Part shown: in pieces, positions 39,737-47,098 of the stretch | Numbering within the stretch: the stretch's first letter is position 1 | How the letters are laid out: each line of letters begins with the position of its first letter | From: Lachnospiraceae bacterium | GTDB lineage: Bacteria; Bacillota; Clostridia; Lachnospirales; Lachnospiraceae | DNA length: 52,230 nt | Assembly: GCA_900168235.1 (NCBI GenBank) | Contig: FUZG01000018.1 | Span: forward strand, 1-52,230 | Direction of reading: 5' to 3' | The notes under the pieces: generated by a model | Databases searched by the model: none | Seen by the model: the letters and a program-made list of their open reading frames with translations, nothing else | What the model was told of the DNA's origin: nothing | Made by a program: the position numbers and the translations under genes

Positions 39737-40504
39737 TTATTCATTCCAATACACTATCTTCTTTTCGAGTATATTTGTCACGAGATCTATCAACAGACCT
39801 ACCATTCCTATTACGACAACCCCTACAAACATAAGAGCCGGCTGGGATAATTCTCTCGCATATTGAATGAGATAACCTACTCCCATACTTGCCGCTATCA
39901 TTTCCGCTGTAACCACGCAGGACCAGGCTCTGCTTATAGACTGTCTTAATCCTGTAAATATCCCCGGCACGGCAGATGGCAGTATTATCTTAAAGATCAC
40001 TGTGAATCTGTTCTTTTCCAATGTTCTTCCAAGTTCCAGCAATTCATTATCCGTACTTTTTACGCCGTTTATCGTGTCTAAAAGCATCGGCCAGAAACTT
40101 CCGATCGCTATAACAGTAACCTTAGAACCTTCACCTATTCCAAGTGCCAGTATCAATAACGGTATCCAGGCAATGGGCGGTATAGGTCTGAGTATTCCTA
40201 TGAAGAGATCAAAAACGACCGCCATTTTTTCACTCAGACCTATAAAAAGCCCCAGTATCAATCCAAGTCCTGCCCCTATTAATACTCCCTTAAATACCCT
40301 GCCAAGGCTTGCCATTAAATGGAAAAAAATTGTCCTGTCACTTAGCATCAGCAAAAATTTGCCGAAAATTTTTGTCGGCTTCGACATTATCGTCGGATTG
40401 ATCATGTGCTCAGCACTCGCATATTCCCACAACACAAACAAAGCGACAAGTATCACCCACGATAATATACGAAGCCCTGTATATTTCTTTCCTTTCTTTT
40501 CCAT
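39737..40504 (-). CDS. ABC transporter permease, SsuC/TauC family
   Basis: 255 residues, about six membrane segments. The EAA-type cytoplasmic loop is ELLELGRTLEKNRFTVIFKIILPSAVPGIFTGLR near residue 150, and the family motif RPIPPIAWIPLLILALGIGEGSK lies near 105. It pairs with the SsuB/TauB-like ATPase. The start at 40504 (MEKKGKKYTGL) has AAGGAG 6 bases upstream. A longer frame 14 codons earlier lacks one. Confidence 0.92.
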   Translation of the reverse strand: MEKKGKKYTGLRILSWVILVALFVLWEYASAEHMINPTIMSKPTKIFGKFLLMLSDRTIFFHLMASLGRVFKGVLIGAGLGLILGLFIGLSEKMAVVFDLFIGILRPIPPIAWIPLLILALGIGEGSKVTVIAIGSFWPMLLDTINGVKSTDNELLELGRTLEKNRFTVIFKIILPSAVPGIFTGLRQSISRAWSCVVTAEMIAASMGVGYLIQYARELSQPALMFVGVVVIGMVGLLIDLVTNILEKKIVYWNE

Positions 40505-40556
40505 TACAGACTCCTTCAACACCCATATATGCAAAAATATGCACACGAAAGAATTT

Positions 40557-41777
40557 TTATCTCAGGGGCAAAACTGCATCTTTTTCAAGATACGGAACAT
40601 CAAATGAAAGTGTATCCGGATACTTTATCCCTGCGCCTGTATTTAAGAGGACCACGCTTTCTCCTTCTTTGATCCAATTATCTTTCCTGAGTTCCTTTGC
40701 CGCAGCATAGATAGCAGCTCCCTCCGGGCACACGAAGGTTCCTTCTGTCTGAGCCAGTTCCTTTAGCGCGCTCAGAATCTTCTCATCATCAACTGCGATC
40801 GCACAGCCATCTGTTTTATAGATAGCTTCCAGTACCAAAAAGTCTCCCAACGCCTTTGGTACGTTTATTCCAAATGCAACTGTTTTTGAATCTTCAAAAA
40901 ATTCAGACTCATTTTTCCGTTCATTGTAAGCCTTTACGATCGGAGAACATCCCTCTGCCTGAACGGCTACAAGCCGCGGAAGCTTCCCTTCAATAAAACC
41001 TAATTCTTTTAACTCCGTCAGCGCCTTATAGATTCCAACGATGCCGACTCCTCCTCCTGTCGGGTACAGAATCACATCGGGTGTTTTCCACCCAAACTGT
41101 TCCGCGATCTCAAGACCCATTGTCTTTTTTCCTTCAATTCGATATGGTTCCTTTAGTGTAGATGCGTCGAACCACCCATTCTCCTTAACTGACCTCGCTA
41201 CGATCTTTCCGCAGTCACTTATCAACCCCTTTACTAGATAAAGATCTGCGCCTGCTGCAGCACATTCATTTCTGGTAATTGAAGGAGCATCCTCCGGCAT
41301 GATGATAACTGCTTTTAATCCTGCCCTCGCGCTGTAGATCGACCATGCAGCACCTGCATTTCCGTTAGTCGGCATCGAAAGTACTTTTACGCCCAGTTCT
41401 TTTGCTCTTGATACACCAACAGCAGCCCCTCTCGCCTTAAATGTTCCGGTCGGGATAACTCCTTCATCCTTTATAAATAATTTGGAAATACCACTCTTTT
41501 CCCCTGCTTTCTTTAAGGGGATTACAGGTGTAAATCCCTCCCCAAGACTCACGATATTTTCGTCATCCTGTACCGGAAGAAGTTCTCTGTATCTCCAGAG
41601 ACTCTTTTCACGTCCCTTTAGGCTCTCCTTATTAAACTGCTTTGCTGCCTCTTTTAAGTCATAACTTACAAGAAGTGGTGATCCACACTCACAAAGCTGA
41701 TGGATCTCATTAATTTCGTACTCTCTTCCGCATTTAGGGCATCGCAGATTCTTTGCGAAGCTGTTTATCTTTGACAT
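40557..41777 (-). CDS. Threonine-synthase-like PLP enzyme with N-terminal zinc ribbon
   Basis: 406 residues, fold-type II pyridoxal-phosphate enzyme in the threonine synthase group (COG0498-type). N-terminal zinc ribbon C13, C16, C29, C31. PLP lysine K114 in TGTFKARG. Phosphate-binding glycines lie in YPTGGGVGIVG near residue 245. True threonine synthases usually have FKDRG and TGN-T/S, whereas this protein has FKARG and TNGNAGAAW, so another β-replacement or elimination reaction is likely. Archaeal cysteate synthase comes from this same group, which is notable next to a sulfonate-type transporter. The start at 41777 has GAAGGAG about 11 bases upstream. Substrate unknown. Confidence 0.82.
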   Translation of the reverse strand: MSKINSFAKNLRCPKCGREYEINEIHQLCECGSPLLVSYDLKEAAKQFNKESLKGREKSLWRYRELLPVQDDENIVSLGEGFTPVIPLKKAGEKSGISKLFIKDEGVIPTGTFKARGAAVGVSRAKELGVKVLSMPTNGNAGAAWSIYSARAGLKAVIIMPEDAPSITRNECAAAGADLYLVKGLISDCGKIVARSVKENGWFDASTLKEPYRIEGKKTMGLEIAEQFGWKTPDVILYPTGGGVGIVGIYKALTELKELGFIEGKLPRLVAVQAEGCSPIVKAYNERKNESEFFEDSKTVAFGINVPKALGDFLVLEAIYKTDGCAIAVDDEKILSALKELAQTEGTFVCPEGAAIYAAAKELRKDNWIKEGESVVLLNTGAGIKYPDTLSFDVPYLEKDAVLPLR

Positions 41778-41814
41778 GGCGGTTAATGCTCCTTCTTTCA
41801 ATAACTAAATACTT

Positions 41815-42876
41815 TTACTCTGTAACTCCTGAATTTTCGTAATAACTTGTATCAACAATGTCTTCGATCGTAAGCGTATCCTCGATAGTACCCTGAGACT
41901 TCAGGAAATCAAGAGTTCTCTGAATAGGAGCAACAAACTTATCCTCATCTATACTGATCGAACGGGTTCTTGACTCGAAACTTACTTTAGCGACCTCCTT
42001 ATCTGTTCCTGTAAGCTTTACAAAAGTATCTACAGTTTCTTCAGGATTTTCATCGATCCACTGCTTTGTTTTCTCTAAAACCTTAAGAACGCCTGTCACA
42101 ACTTCCGGATGCTCTTTTACAAACTCCTCACGACCGATCAGAAGATTTTCTATGATACCTGATTCACTATTATCTGCAACGATCACAGCGCCCGCATCGT
42201 TTGCTGCATTTAACTGATCGCCCTTTAAGATAGCACCGTCTACATCTCCTGATATCAGTGAGTTAAGGCTGTCTTCTGCTGACAGATTCACGATCTCCAC
42301 ATCTGTATCAGAAAGACCTGCATTGGCTATAAGTGTAAGAAGCATCTCGTGCTCGTTAGATGAGAACTTTACACCGATCTTCTTCCCCTTAAACTGATCT
42401 ACTGATGTGATTCCTGTTCCGGCTCCGGCATAGAGCTTAAATCCATCTTCAGAAAGATTTACGCTTGAGATAGCAACAAAATGGCTGTCATTAGCATCTG
42501 CAGTTACAAGAGGCATCGTTCCGAGAACTCCTAGATCAACATCACCTGCATTCATTGCTTCAACGATCGCAGAACCCTGATTTACAAAATTATCTACAAC
42601 GATCTTGATACCTGTATCCTTGAATTCCTCATCAAAATATCCGTTTTCTTCAGCTACCTTCAGGATAAAAAATGAAGGCTGATCACCAATGTGAACCTCC
42701 AACTCATCCTTGCTTTCAGCAGATGCCTGTGCTGTTTCAGAAGATTCAGCCACTGAAGCGCTTTCTGAAGCACTTTCTGCTGCACTTACATTTGTTTCCT
42801 TTGCCGAACCGCATCCTGCAAGCATAGACACAGCAAGAGCAGACACCATCACCAGATTGATCAATTTCTTTTTCAT
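41815..42876 (-). CDS. ABC transporter substrate-binding lipoprotein, SsuA/TauA family
   Basis: 353 residues. Lipoprotein signal MKKKLINLVMVSALAVSMLAGC with the lipobox Cys at 22, a Ser/Ala/Glu-rich linker to about residue 60, then a two-lobed NMT1/SsuA-like domain (GVLGTMPLVTADANDSHFVAI, GKKIGVKFSSNEHEMLL, SLISGDVDGAILKGDQ, EEFVKEHPEVVTGVLKVLEKTKQWIDENPEE). The family binds sulfonates, taurine, nitrate or the thiamine precursor HMP. The ligand is not evident. The start at 42876 has GAGAGG upstream. A TTG five codons earlier is inside that site. First gene of the operon, which favours high expression. Confidence 0.93.
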   Translation of the reverse strand: MKKKLINLVMVSALAVSMLAGCGSAKETNVSAAESASESASVAESSETAQASAESKDELEVHIGDQPSFFILKVAEENGYFDEEFKDTGIKIVVDNFVNQGSAIVEAMNAGDVDLGVLGTMPLVTADANDSHFVAISSVNLSEDGFKLYAGAGTGITSVDQFKGKKIGVKFSSNEHEMLLTLIANAGLSDTDVEIVNLSAEDSLNSLISGDVDGAILKGDQLNAANDAGAVIVADNSESGIIENLLIGREEFVKEHPEVVTGVLKVLEKTKQWIDENPEETVDTFVKLTGTDKEVAKVSFESRTRSISIDEDKFVAPIQRTLDFLKSQGTIEDTLTIEDIVDTSYYENSGVTE

Positions 42877-42919
42877 AATTTTTCCTCTCAAAAAGTATAG
42901 TTTTTGAAACTAATAATCA

Positions 42920-43039
42920 GAAACACGCATTTACTGCGTGTTTCGTATGAAAGTTTTTACTGCGCAGAAATGGGCAATTTTTAAATGCGAAGCATTGCCC
43001 ATTTCATGGCTTTTGGAATGTCTGCATTTCAAAAGTCAT
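42920..43039. repeat. Three-hairpin structured leader of the SsuA-like operon
   Basis: Hairpin 1: GAAACACGCA / TGCGTGTTTC, 42920-42944. Hairpin 2: GAAATGGGCAAT / ATTGCCCATTTC, 42967-43005, with a nested ATGC-GAA-GCAT. Hairpin 3: 15-bp stem 43006-43020 / 43025-43039 with two G·T positions. Hairpins 2 and 3 abut. None is followed by a T-run on the minus strand. Either a regulatory RNA leader or a palindromic intergenic repeat. The two G·T pairs favour the plus-strand transcript, which speaks somewhat for the repeat-element reading. Confidence 0.65.
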
Positions 43040-43065
43040 ATGTTTTATTCACTCCGTTATCTGTA

Positions 43066-43110
43066 TCAACAACGAATCAATCCTCCTGCTGCGCTTGATA
43101 AAAATCCCAT
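43066..43110 (-). CDS. Putative 14-residue leader peptide (MGFLSSAAGGLIRC)
   Basis: An ATG at 43110 is preceded by GAGGTG with a 6-base spacing, as good as any ribosome binding site nearby. The frame reads MGFLSSAAGGLIRC and stops with TGA. The only Cys codon is immediately before the stop. It lies about 55 bases after a good promoter and 26 bases before the hairpin series, upstream of the SsuA-like lipoprotein gene. This is the architecture of a translated attenuator. The coding claim rests on the ribosome binding site and position only. Confidence 0.45.
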   Translation of the reverse strand: MGFLSSAAGGLIRC

Positions 43111-43172
43111 GACCGACACCTCATTTTTGTACTATCCATACTTTCTCTATCTGCTTAATAGGTTTTGTCGAC

Positions 43173-43200
43173 ATTTTATCACTATATGCCGCATTGTCAA
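43173..43200 (-). promoter_or_regulatory. Promoter of the SsuA-like/dehydrogenase operon
   Basis: Minus strand perfect TTGACA (43200-43195), 16 bases, TAAAAT (43178-43173). It gives a leader of about 290 bases before the lipoprotein gene. Confidence 0.68.
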
Positions 43201-43265
43201 CAAATCCGGTCATAGTCATTTTTTATTACGTGTTATCGATAAAATATATAACCAATTTTTTGCAC

Positions 43266-43295
43266 AGAAAAAGCGGTCCGTTTTCACGGACCGCC
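43266..43295 (-). terminator. Terminator of the sugar ABC operon
   Basis: GCGGTCCG / CGGACCGC 8-bp stem, six-base loop, then TTTTTCTG on the minus strand, 63 bases past the last permease gene. Confidence 0.9.
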
Positions 43296-43357
43296 TTTCA
43301 GCACAGTTTCTAATTTTGTATGCTCACGGAAAGCAGAGGACTTTCCATGTATTGATC

Positions 43358-44380
43358 TTACTTACTTCTCTCCTTGATCAGTGCGAAGATACTCTGCAGG
43401 ATGATGAAGAAGCAGAGAAGTGCTGCTGTTGCAATGTTTGCCCAGCTAGAGAGGAGTTTACCGTTTGTAGTAACAAGCTGTGTGATAGTACCGTTGATGA
43501 GCACTCCTACGAAGGAACCGATAACGTTACCTACACCACCTGTAAGAAGCGTACCACCGATAACGGCAGATGCGATAGCATCCATCTCAAATCCACGCGC
43601 CTGCTGTACGGAACCTGACATTGTGTTCAGGCAGTACAGAACACCACCGATGGAGCAAAGGAATGAAGAAAGGATGTAAGCAAACATCTTTGTCTTCTTT
43701 ACGTTAAGCCCCATCATTGTAGCGGATGTCTCGTTACCACCTACAGCGTAAAGGACACGGCCGAACTTTGTGTACTTCAGCATGCAGAATACTACAACAA
43801 GTACGAGAAGAGCAACAACAACTGAAGGACGAATAAACGGTGCGATCATCTTTCCCTTCTTGTTCATGTAGCCAAGGAATGCAGGAAGGTTGATCTTTGC
43901 ATTTGCCCATCCATAGAAAAGAGGGTTGATGTCCTGTGTGATAGAAATCTGGCTTGTGTTGATAACCGCTGTCATACCACGTCCAAAGAACATACCTGCC
44001 ATGGATACGATGAAGGGCTGGATATCAAAGTAACTTACCAGTACACCCTGAACTGTACCAAATACAAGACCGATAACGAGTACCAGGATTACTAACGGAA
44101 CTGCACCCATGTGCTTATTTGACATACCGTCTGCAAGGATCATGCAGTCCATAGCGATCAGGGAACCAACTGAAATATCGATACCGCCTGTAAGCATTAC
44201 GCATGTCATACCGCAGGCAACACAGATAAGACCTGCATTAGTAATGAGAATGTTCAAAAATGTCTGTAAATGTGTGAAACCTTTATCTGCGTAAATTGCG
44301 CATCCAACACCGTACATTACAACGAAAAGTACAAATGTGATAAGCAGCAGAATATTATTTCCGTTTAATTTCTTAGCCAT
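43358..44380 (-). CDS. yjfF: Sugar ABC transporter permease, YjfF-like
   Basis: 340 residues, 8-10 membrane segments, ribose/galactofuranose (RbsC/YjfF) type. Seen: TCVMLTGGIDISVGSLIAM near residue 62, the PFIVSMAGMFFGRGMT segment, VGGNETSATMMGLNVKKTK (the EAA-like loop that contacts the ATPase) and GFEMDAIASAVIGGTLLTGGVGNVIGS near 275. One of two unequal permeases in the operon, as in E. coli YtfT/YjfF. The start overlaps the previous stop by one base (TAATG). Confidence 0.88.
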   Translation of the reverse strand: MAKKLNGNNILLLITFVLFVVMYGVGCAIYADKGFTHLQTFLNILITNAGLICVACGMTCVMLTGGIDISVGSLIAMDCMILADGMSNKHMGAVPLVILVLVIGLVFGTVQGVLVSYFDIQPFIVSMAGMFFGRGMTAVINTSQISITQDINPLFYGWANAKINLPAFLGYMNKKGKMIAPFIRPSVVVALLVLVVVFCMLKYTKFGRVLYAVGGNETSATMMGLNVKKTKMFAYILSSFLCSIGGVLYCLNTMSGSVQQARGFEMDAIASAVIGGTLLTGGVGNVIGSFVGVLINGTITQLVTTNGKLLSSWANIATAALLCFFIILQSIFALIKERSK

Positions 44381-45435
44381 TATGCTGCTACCTCCTTGCC
44401 TGCAGATACTTTCTTTGCCTTATGAGCTGCAAACCACTCCTTGAAGATAGGAGACTGGATCACAACGATAAGTACAACGATGATAGCCTTTACAACCGGT
44501 GCCTGGTCTGTGGAAACACCCATAGCCAGAAGGGTTGTTGTGATAGCCTGAATTGTGTAAGCACCGATGATGGAACCTGCAAGGTTGAACTTACCACCAC
44601 CAAGGCTGTTACCGCCAAGAGCTACAGAGAGGATAGCATCCATCTCGTAGTTAAGACCGATATTAGCAGAGTCAGCAGAGTAGATTCTGGAAGAAGCTAC
44701 GATACCTGCGATACCTGCGCAGATGCCGCATACAAGATAGCAGCTCCAGCAGATTACTGTGGAATTGATACCTGCGATACGTGCTGCACGGCTGTTGATA
44801 CCAACTGCCTGGATAAATGTGCCCATTGCTGTGTTCTTTAAGAACAGAGCTACGATAACGATAACTGCGATAGCTGCAAAGATCGGTGTCGGAAGCGGGC
44901 ATCCCGGAATGAAGTTACCGAGATAAGAGTAAGGCTTATATCTTACATAAACGATCATGTTTGCGTTTACGAGAAGTCCGATAGCACGGGCAGCCGTAAA
45001 CAGGATAAGTGTAGCGACCATAGGCTGAATCTTGAGCTTCGCTACAAGGAATCCGTTAAATCCACCGCAGATTGCTCCGAGAAGTACACCAAAGAGCATA
45101 CCTACGATCATCGGGTACTTCAGAACTGTTACTGAAGTTACTCCGTAACCTGCAAGCAGTGAACAGCATCCGCATGCAGAAAGTGCCATAACTGATCCAA
45201 CAGAGATATCTGTTCCTGCTGAAACAGCGACAACCAGTGTCATTCCAACTGCCAGGATTGCAATTTCTGAACCACGGTTCAGAACGTCGATCAGACGGCC
45301 GGAAATAATTCCGTTATTGATACCGATAGCAAAGAATCCGGCATCCTTAAAAAGGTTGATCAGAAGCACGAGCACCATGCTTACGATAGGCAGGAATAAT
45401 GGGCTTTTTCTGATCTTCTCCCACTTTTCTTTCAT
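44380..45435 (-). CDS. ytfT: Sugar ABC transporter permease, YtfT-like
   Basis: 351 residues, 8-10 membrane segments. Seen: GMTLVVAVSAGTDISVGSVMAL near residue 62, LKIQPMVATLILFTAARAIG, VGINSRAARIAGINST (ATPase-contact loop) and NYEMDAILSVALGGNSLGGGKFNLAGS near 270. It forms the heteromeric channel with the YjfF-like protein. The start overlaps the ATPase stop by 4 bases (ATGA). Confidence 0.88.
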   Translation of the reverse strand: MKEKWEKIRKSPLFLPIVSMVLVLLINLFKDAGFFAIGINNGIISGRLIDVLNRGSEIAILAVGMTLVVAVSAGTDISVGSVMALSACGCCSLLAGYGVTSVTVLKYPMIVGMLFGVLLGAICGGFNGFLVAKLKIQPMVATLILFTAARAIGLLVNANMIVYVRYKPYSYLGNFIPGCPLPTPIFAAIAVIVIVALFLKNTAMGTFIQAVGINSRAARIAGINSTVICWSCYLVCGICAGIAGIVASSRIYSADSANIGLNYEMDAILSVALGGNSLGGGKFNLAGSIIGAYTIQAITTTLLAMGVSTDQAPVVKAIIVVLIVVIQSPIFKEWFAAHKAKKVSAGKEVAA

Positions 45436-46958
45436 TTCTTTTCACCTCCAGCTATTGCATTCATGATGACGCCCTGAGTCAGCTCAGTCTCAGAACTTGT
45501 GAGCTCTCCTACCTTCTTACCGTCACGCATGATAAGCATTCTTGTACAGGTACGGATCATCTCATCCAGCTCAGAGGAAATGAAGATTACGCTCATTCCC
45601 TTCTTTGCAAGCTCAATGACTTTCTTCTGGATCTCAGTCTTGGTACCGATATCGATACCACGTGTAGGCTCATCAAGGATAAGCAGCTTAGGATCTGTTG
45701 CCAGCCAGCGGCCAAGGATAACCTTCTGCTGGTTACCACCGGAGAGCTGTCCTAAGAGTGTTTCTCTGGAAGCTGTCTTTACGTTCAGTTCCTTGATATA
45801 TTTATCAGCGATTTCAATCTGCTTCGCCATAGGAATCTTCTTGAAAAGGCCGTATCTTGCCTGAAGGGCAATGATTATATTCTCTCTTACGGAAAGACCT
45901 GCGATACATCCGTCTGCCTTACGGTCATCCGGAAGGTAAGCCATACCAGCCTTGATAGAATCAAGCGGTGTCTTTATCTTCAGTTCTTTTCCATCTATAG
46001 ACTCTGTACCGGTCTGAGCAATATCTGCTCCATAGAGGCAGCGAACAAGTTCGCTTCGTCCACTTCCCAGAAGACCTGCAAGTCCAACAACTTCACCCTT
46101 TTCGATCTCGAAATCAAACGGATGAATTGTTCCCTTATGGCTAAGTCCCTTTGCCTTAAGAAGTGTCTCTGCCTTACCCGGCTCGATCTCTGACTTCTCA
46201 ATAGCAGCCAGATCATCGACATCCTTACCGAGCATAGCTGCAACCAGCTTTACTCTCGGAAGTTCTTCAATCTTATATTCTCCAACAAATGTACCGTTTC
46301 TCATAACTGTGATACGATCACAGACCTCATATACCTGCTCCAGGAAATGAGTTACGAAGATGATACCAACTCCCTTAGCCTTAAGCTGACGCATAAGCTT
46401 AAAGAGCTTCTCAACTTCCTTATCATCAAGTGAAGATGTAGGCTCATCAAGAATAAGTGCCTTACACTCCATATCCACTGCTCTTGCAATGGCGATCATC
46501 TGCTGAATGGCGATGGAATAATTTTCCAGACTCTGGGTAACATCCACCTGAATATCCAGGTCATCCATAAGTTTCTGAGCCTGTTTATTCATCTTACGCC
46601 AGTCTATCGTTCTGATTGCTGTTCGCGGCTCACGTCCGATGAACAGATTCTCTGCAACGCTGAGATTAGGACAGAGATTTACCTCCTGATAAACTGTAGC
46701 TATACCGATATTCTGTGCATCCATGGTATTTCTGTTAAAGACATTTCCTTCAACACCTTCCATGTGAACTTCACCGCTGTCCCGATGATACACACCGGTC
46801 AGACACTTAATGATGGTCGATTTGCCGGCACCGTTCTCTCCCATGAGCGCGTGGATTTCGCCCTTTCTAAGTGTCAGCTGTGCATGATCCAGCGCAACGA
46901 CACCTGGGAATGTCTTAACGATGTCCCGCATTGTAATCAGAACATTTTCTTCCGCCAT
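45432..46958 (-). CDS. ytfR: Sugar ABC transporter ATPase with two nucleotide-binding domains, YtfR/MglA-like
   Basis: 508 residues. Domain 1 has Walker A GENGAGKST near residue 39, a signature reading NYSIAIQQMIAIARA and Walker B ALILDEPTSSLD. Domain 2 has a degenerate Walker A (GLLGSGRSELVRCL), signature LSGGNQQKVILGRW and LLILDEPTRGIDIG. This is normal for the RbsA/MglA family. It powers the YtfT/YjfF-like permeases. Separated from the binding-protein gene by a hairpin, which probably lowers its expression relative to it. Confidence 0.93.
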   Translation of the reverse strand: MAEENVLITMRDIVKTFPGVVALDHAQLTLRKGEIHALMGENGAGKSTIIKCLTGVYHRDSGEVHMEGVEGNVFNRNTMDAQNIGIATVYQEVNLCPNLSVAENLFIGREPRTAIRTIDWRKMNKQAQKLMDDLDIQVDVTQSLENYSIAIQQMIAIARAVDMECKALILDEPTSSLDDKEVEKLFKLMRQLKAKGVGIIFVTHFLEQVYEVCDRITVMRNGTFVGEYKIEELPRVKLVAAMLGKDVDDLAAIEKSEIEPGKAETLLKAKGLSHKGTIHPFDFEIEKGEVVGLAGLLGSGRSELVRCLYGADIAQTGTESIDGKELKIKTPLDSIKAGMAYLPDDRKADGCIAGLSVRENIIIALQARYGLFKKIPMAKQIEIADKYIKELNVKTASRETLLGQLSGGNQQKVILGRWLATDPKLLILDEPTRGIDIGTKTEIQKKVIELAKKGMSVIFISSELDEMIRTCTRMLIMRDGKKVGELTSSETELTQGVIMNAIAGGEKK

Positions 46959-47000
46959 TGTTTTTCTCCCTTAATTAACCAAAAGTTACTGCGATTTTTT

Positions 47001-47034
47001 AAAAATGGGGCGACCCCTTACCGGAGGCCGCCCC
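47001..47034 (-). terminator. Partial terminator between binding protein and ATPase genes
   Basis: GGGGCG / CGCCCC stem enclosing a further GC-rich loop, followed by ATTTTTAAAAAA on the minus strand. In a 140-base gap within the operon. Probably read through in part, so the binding protein is made in excess. Confidence 0.7.
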
Positions 47035-47098
47035 TCAAAACTGCCTATACCAGCATTTTGAAACAAAGATTAAAACTTAAACCGTTTGTCACTGTGAA

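Noticed and set aside
43266-43295. Part of the structured leader of the SsuA-like operon
   Set aside because: This hairpin lies upstream of that operon's promoter and has the stem, T-run and position of a terminator for the preceding sugar operon.
42938-43618. A 226-codon plus-strand frame across the structured leader and the yjfF-like gene
   Set aside because: Overlaps a clear minus-strand permease and a terminator. No ribosome binding site or coding character.
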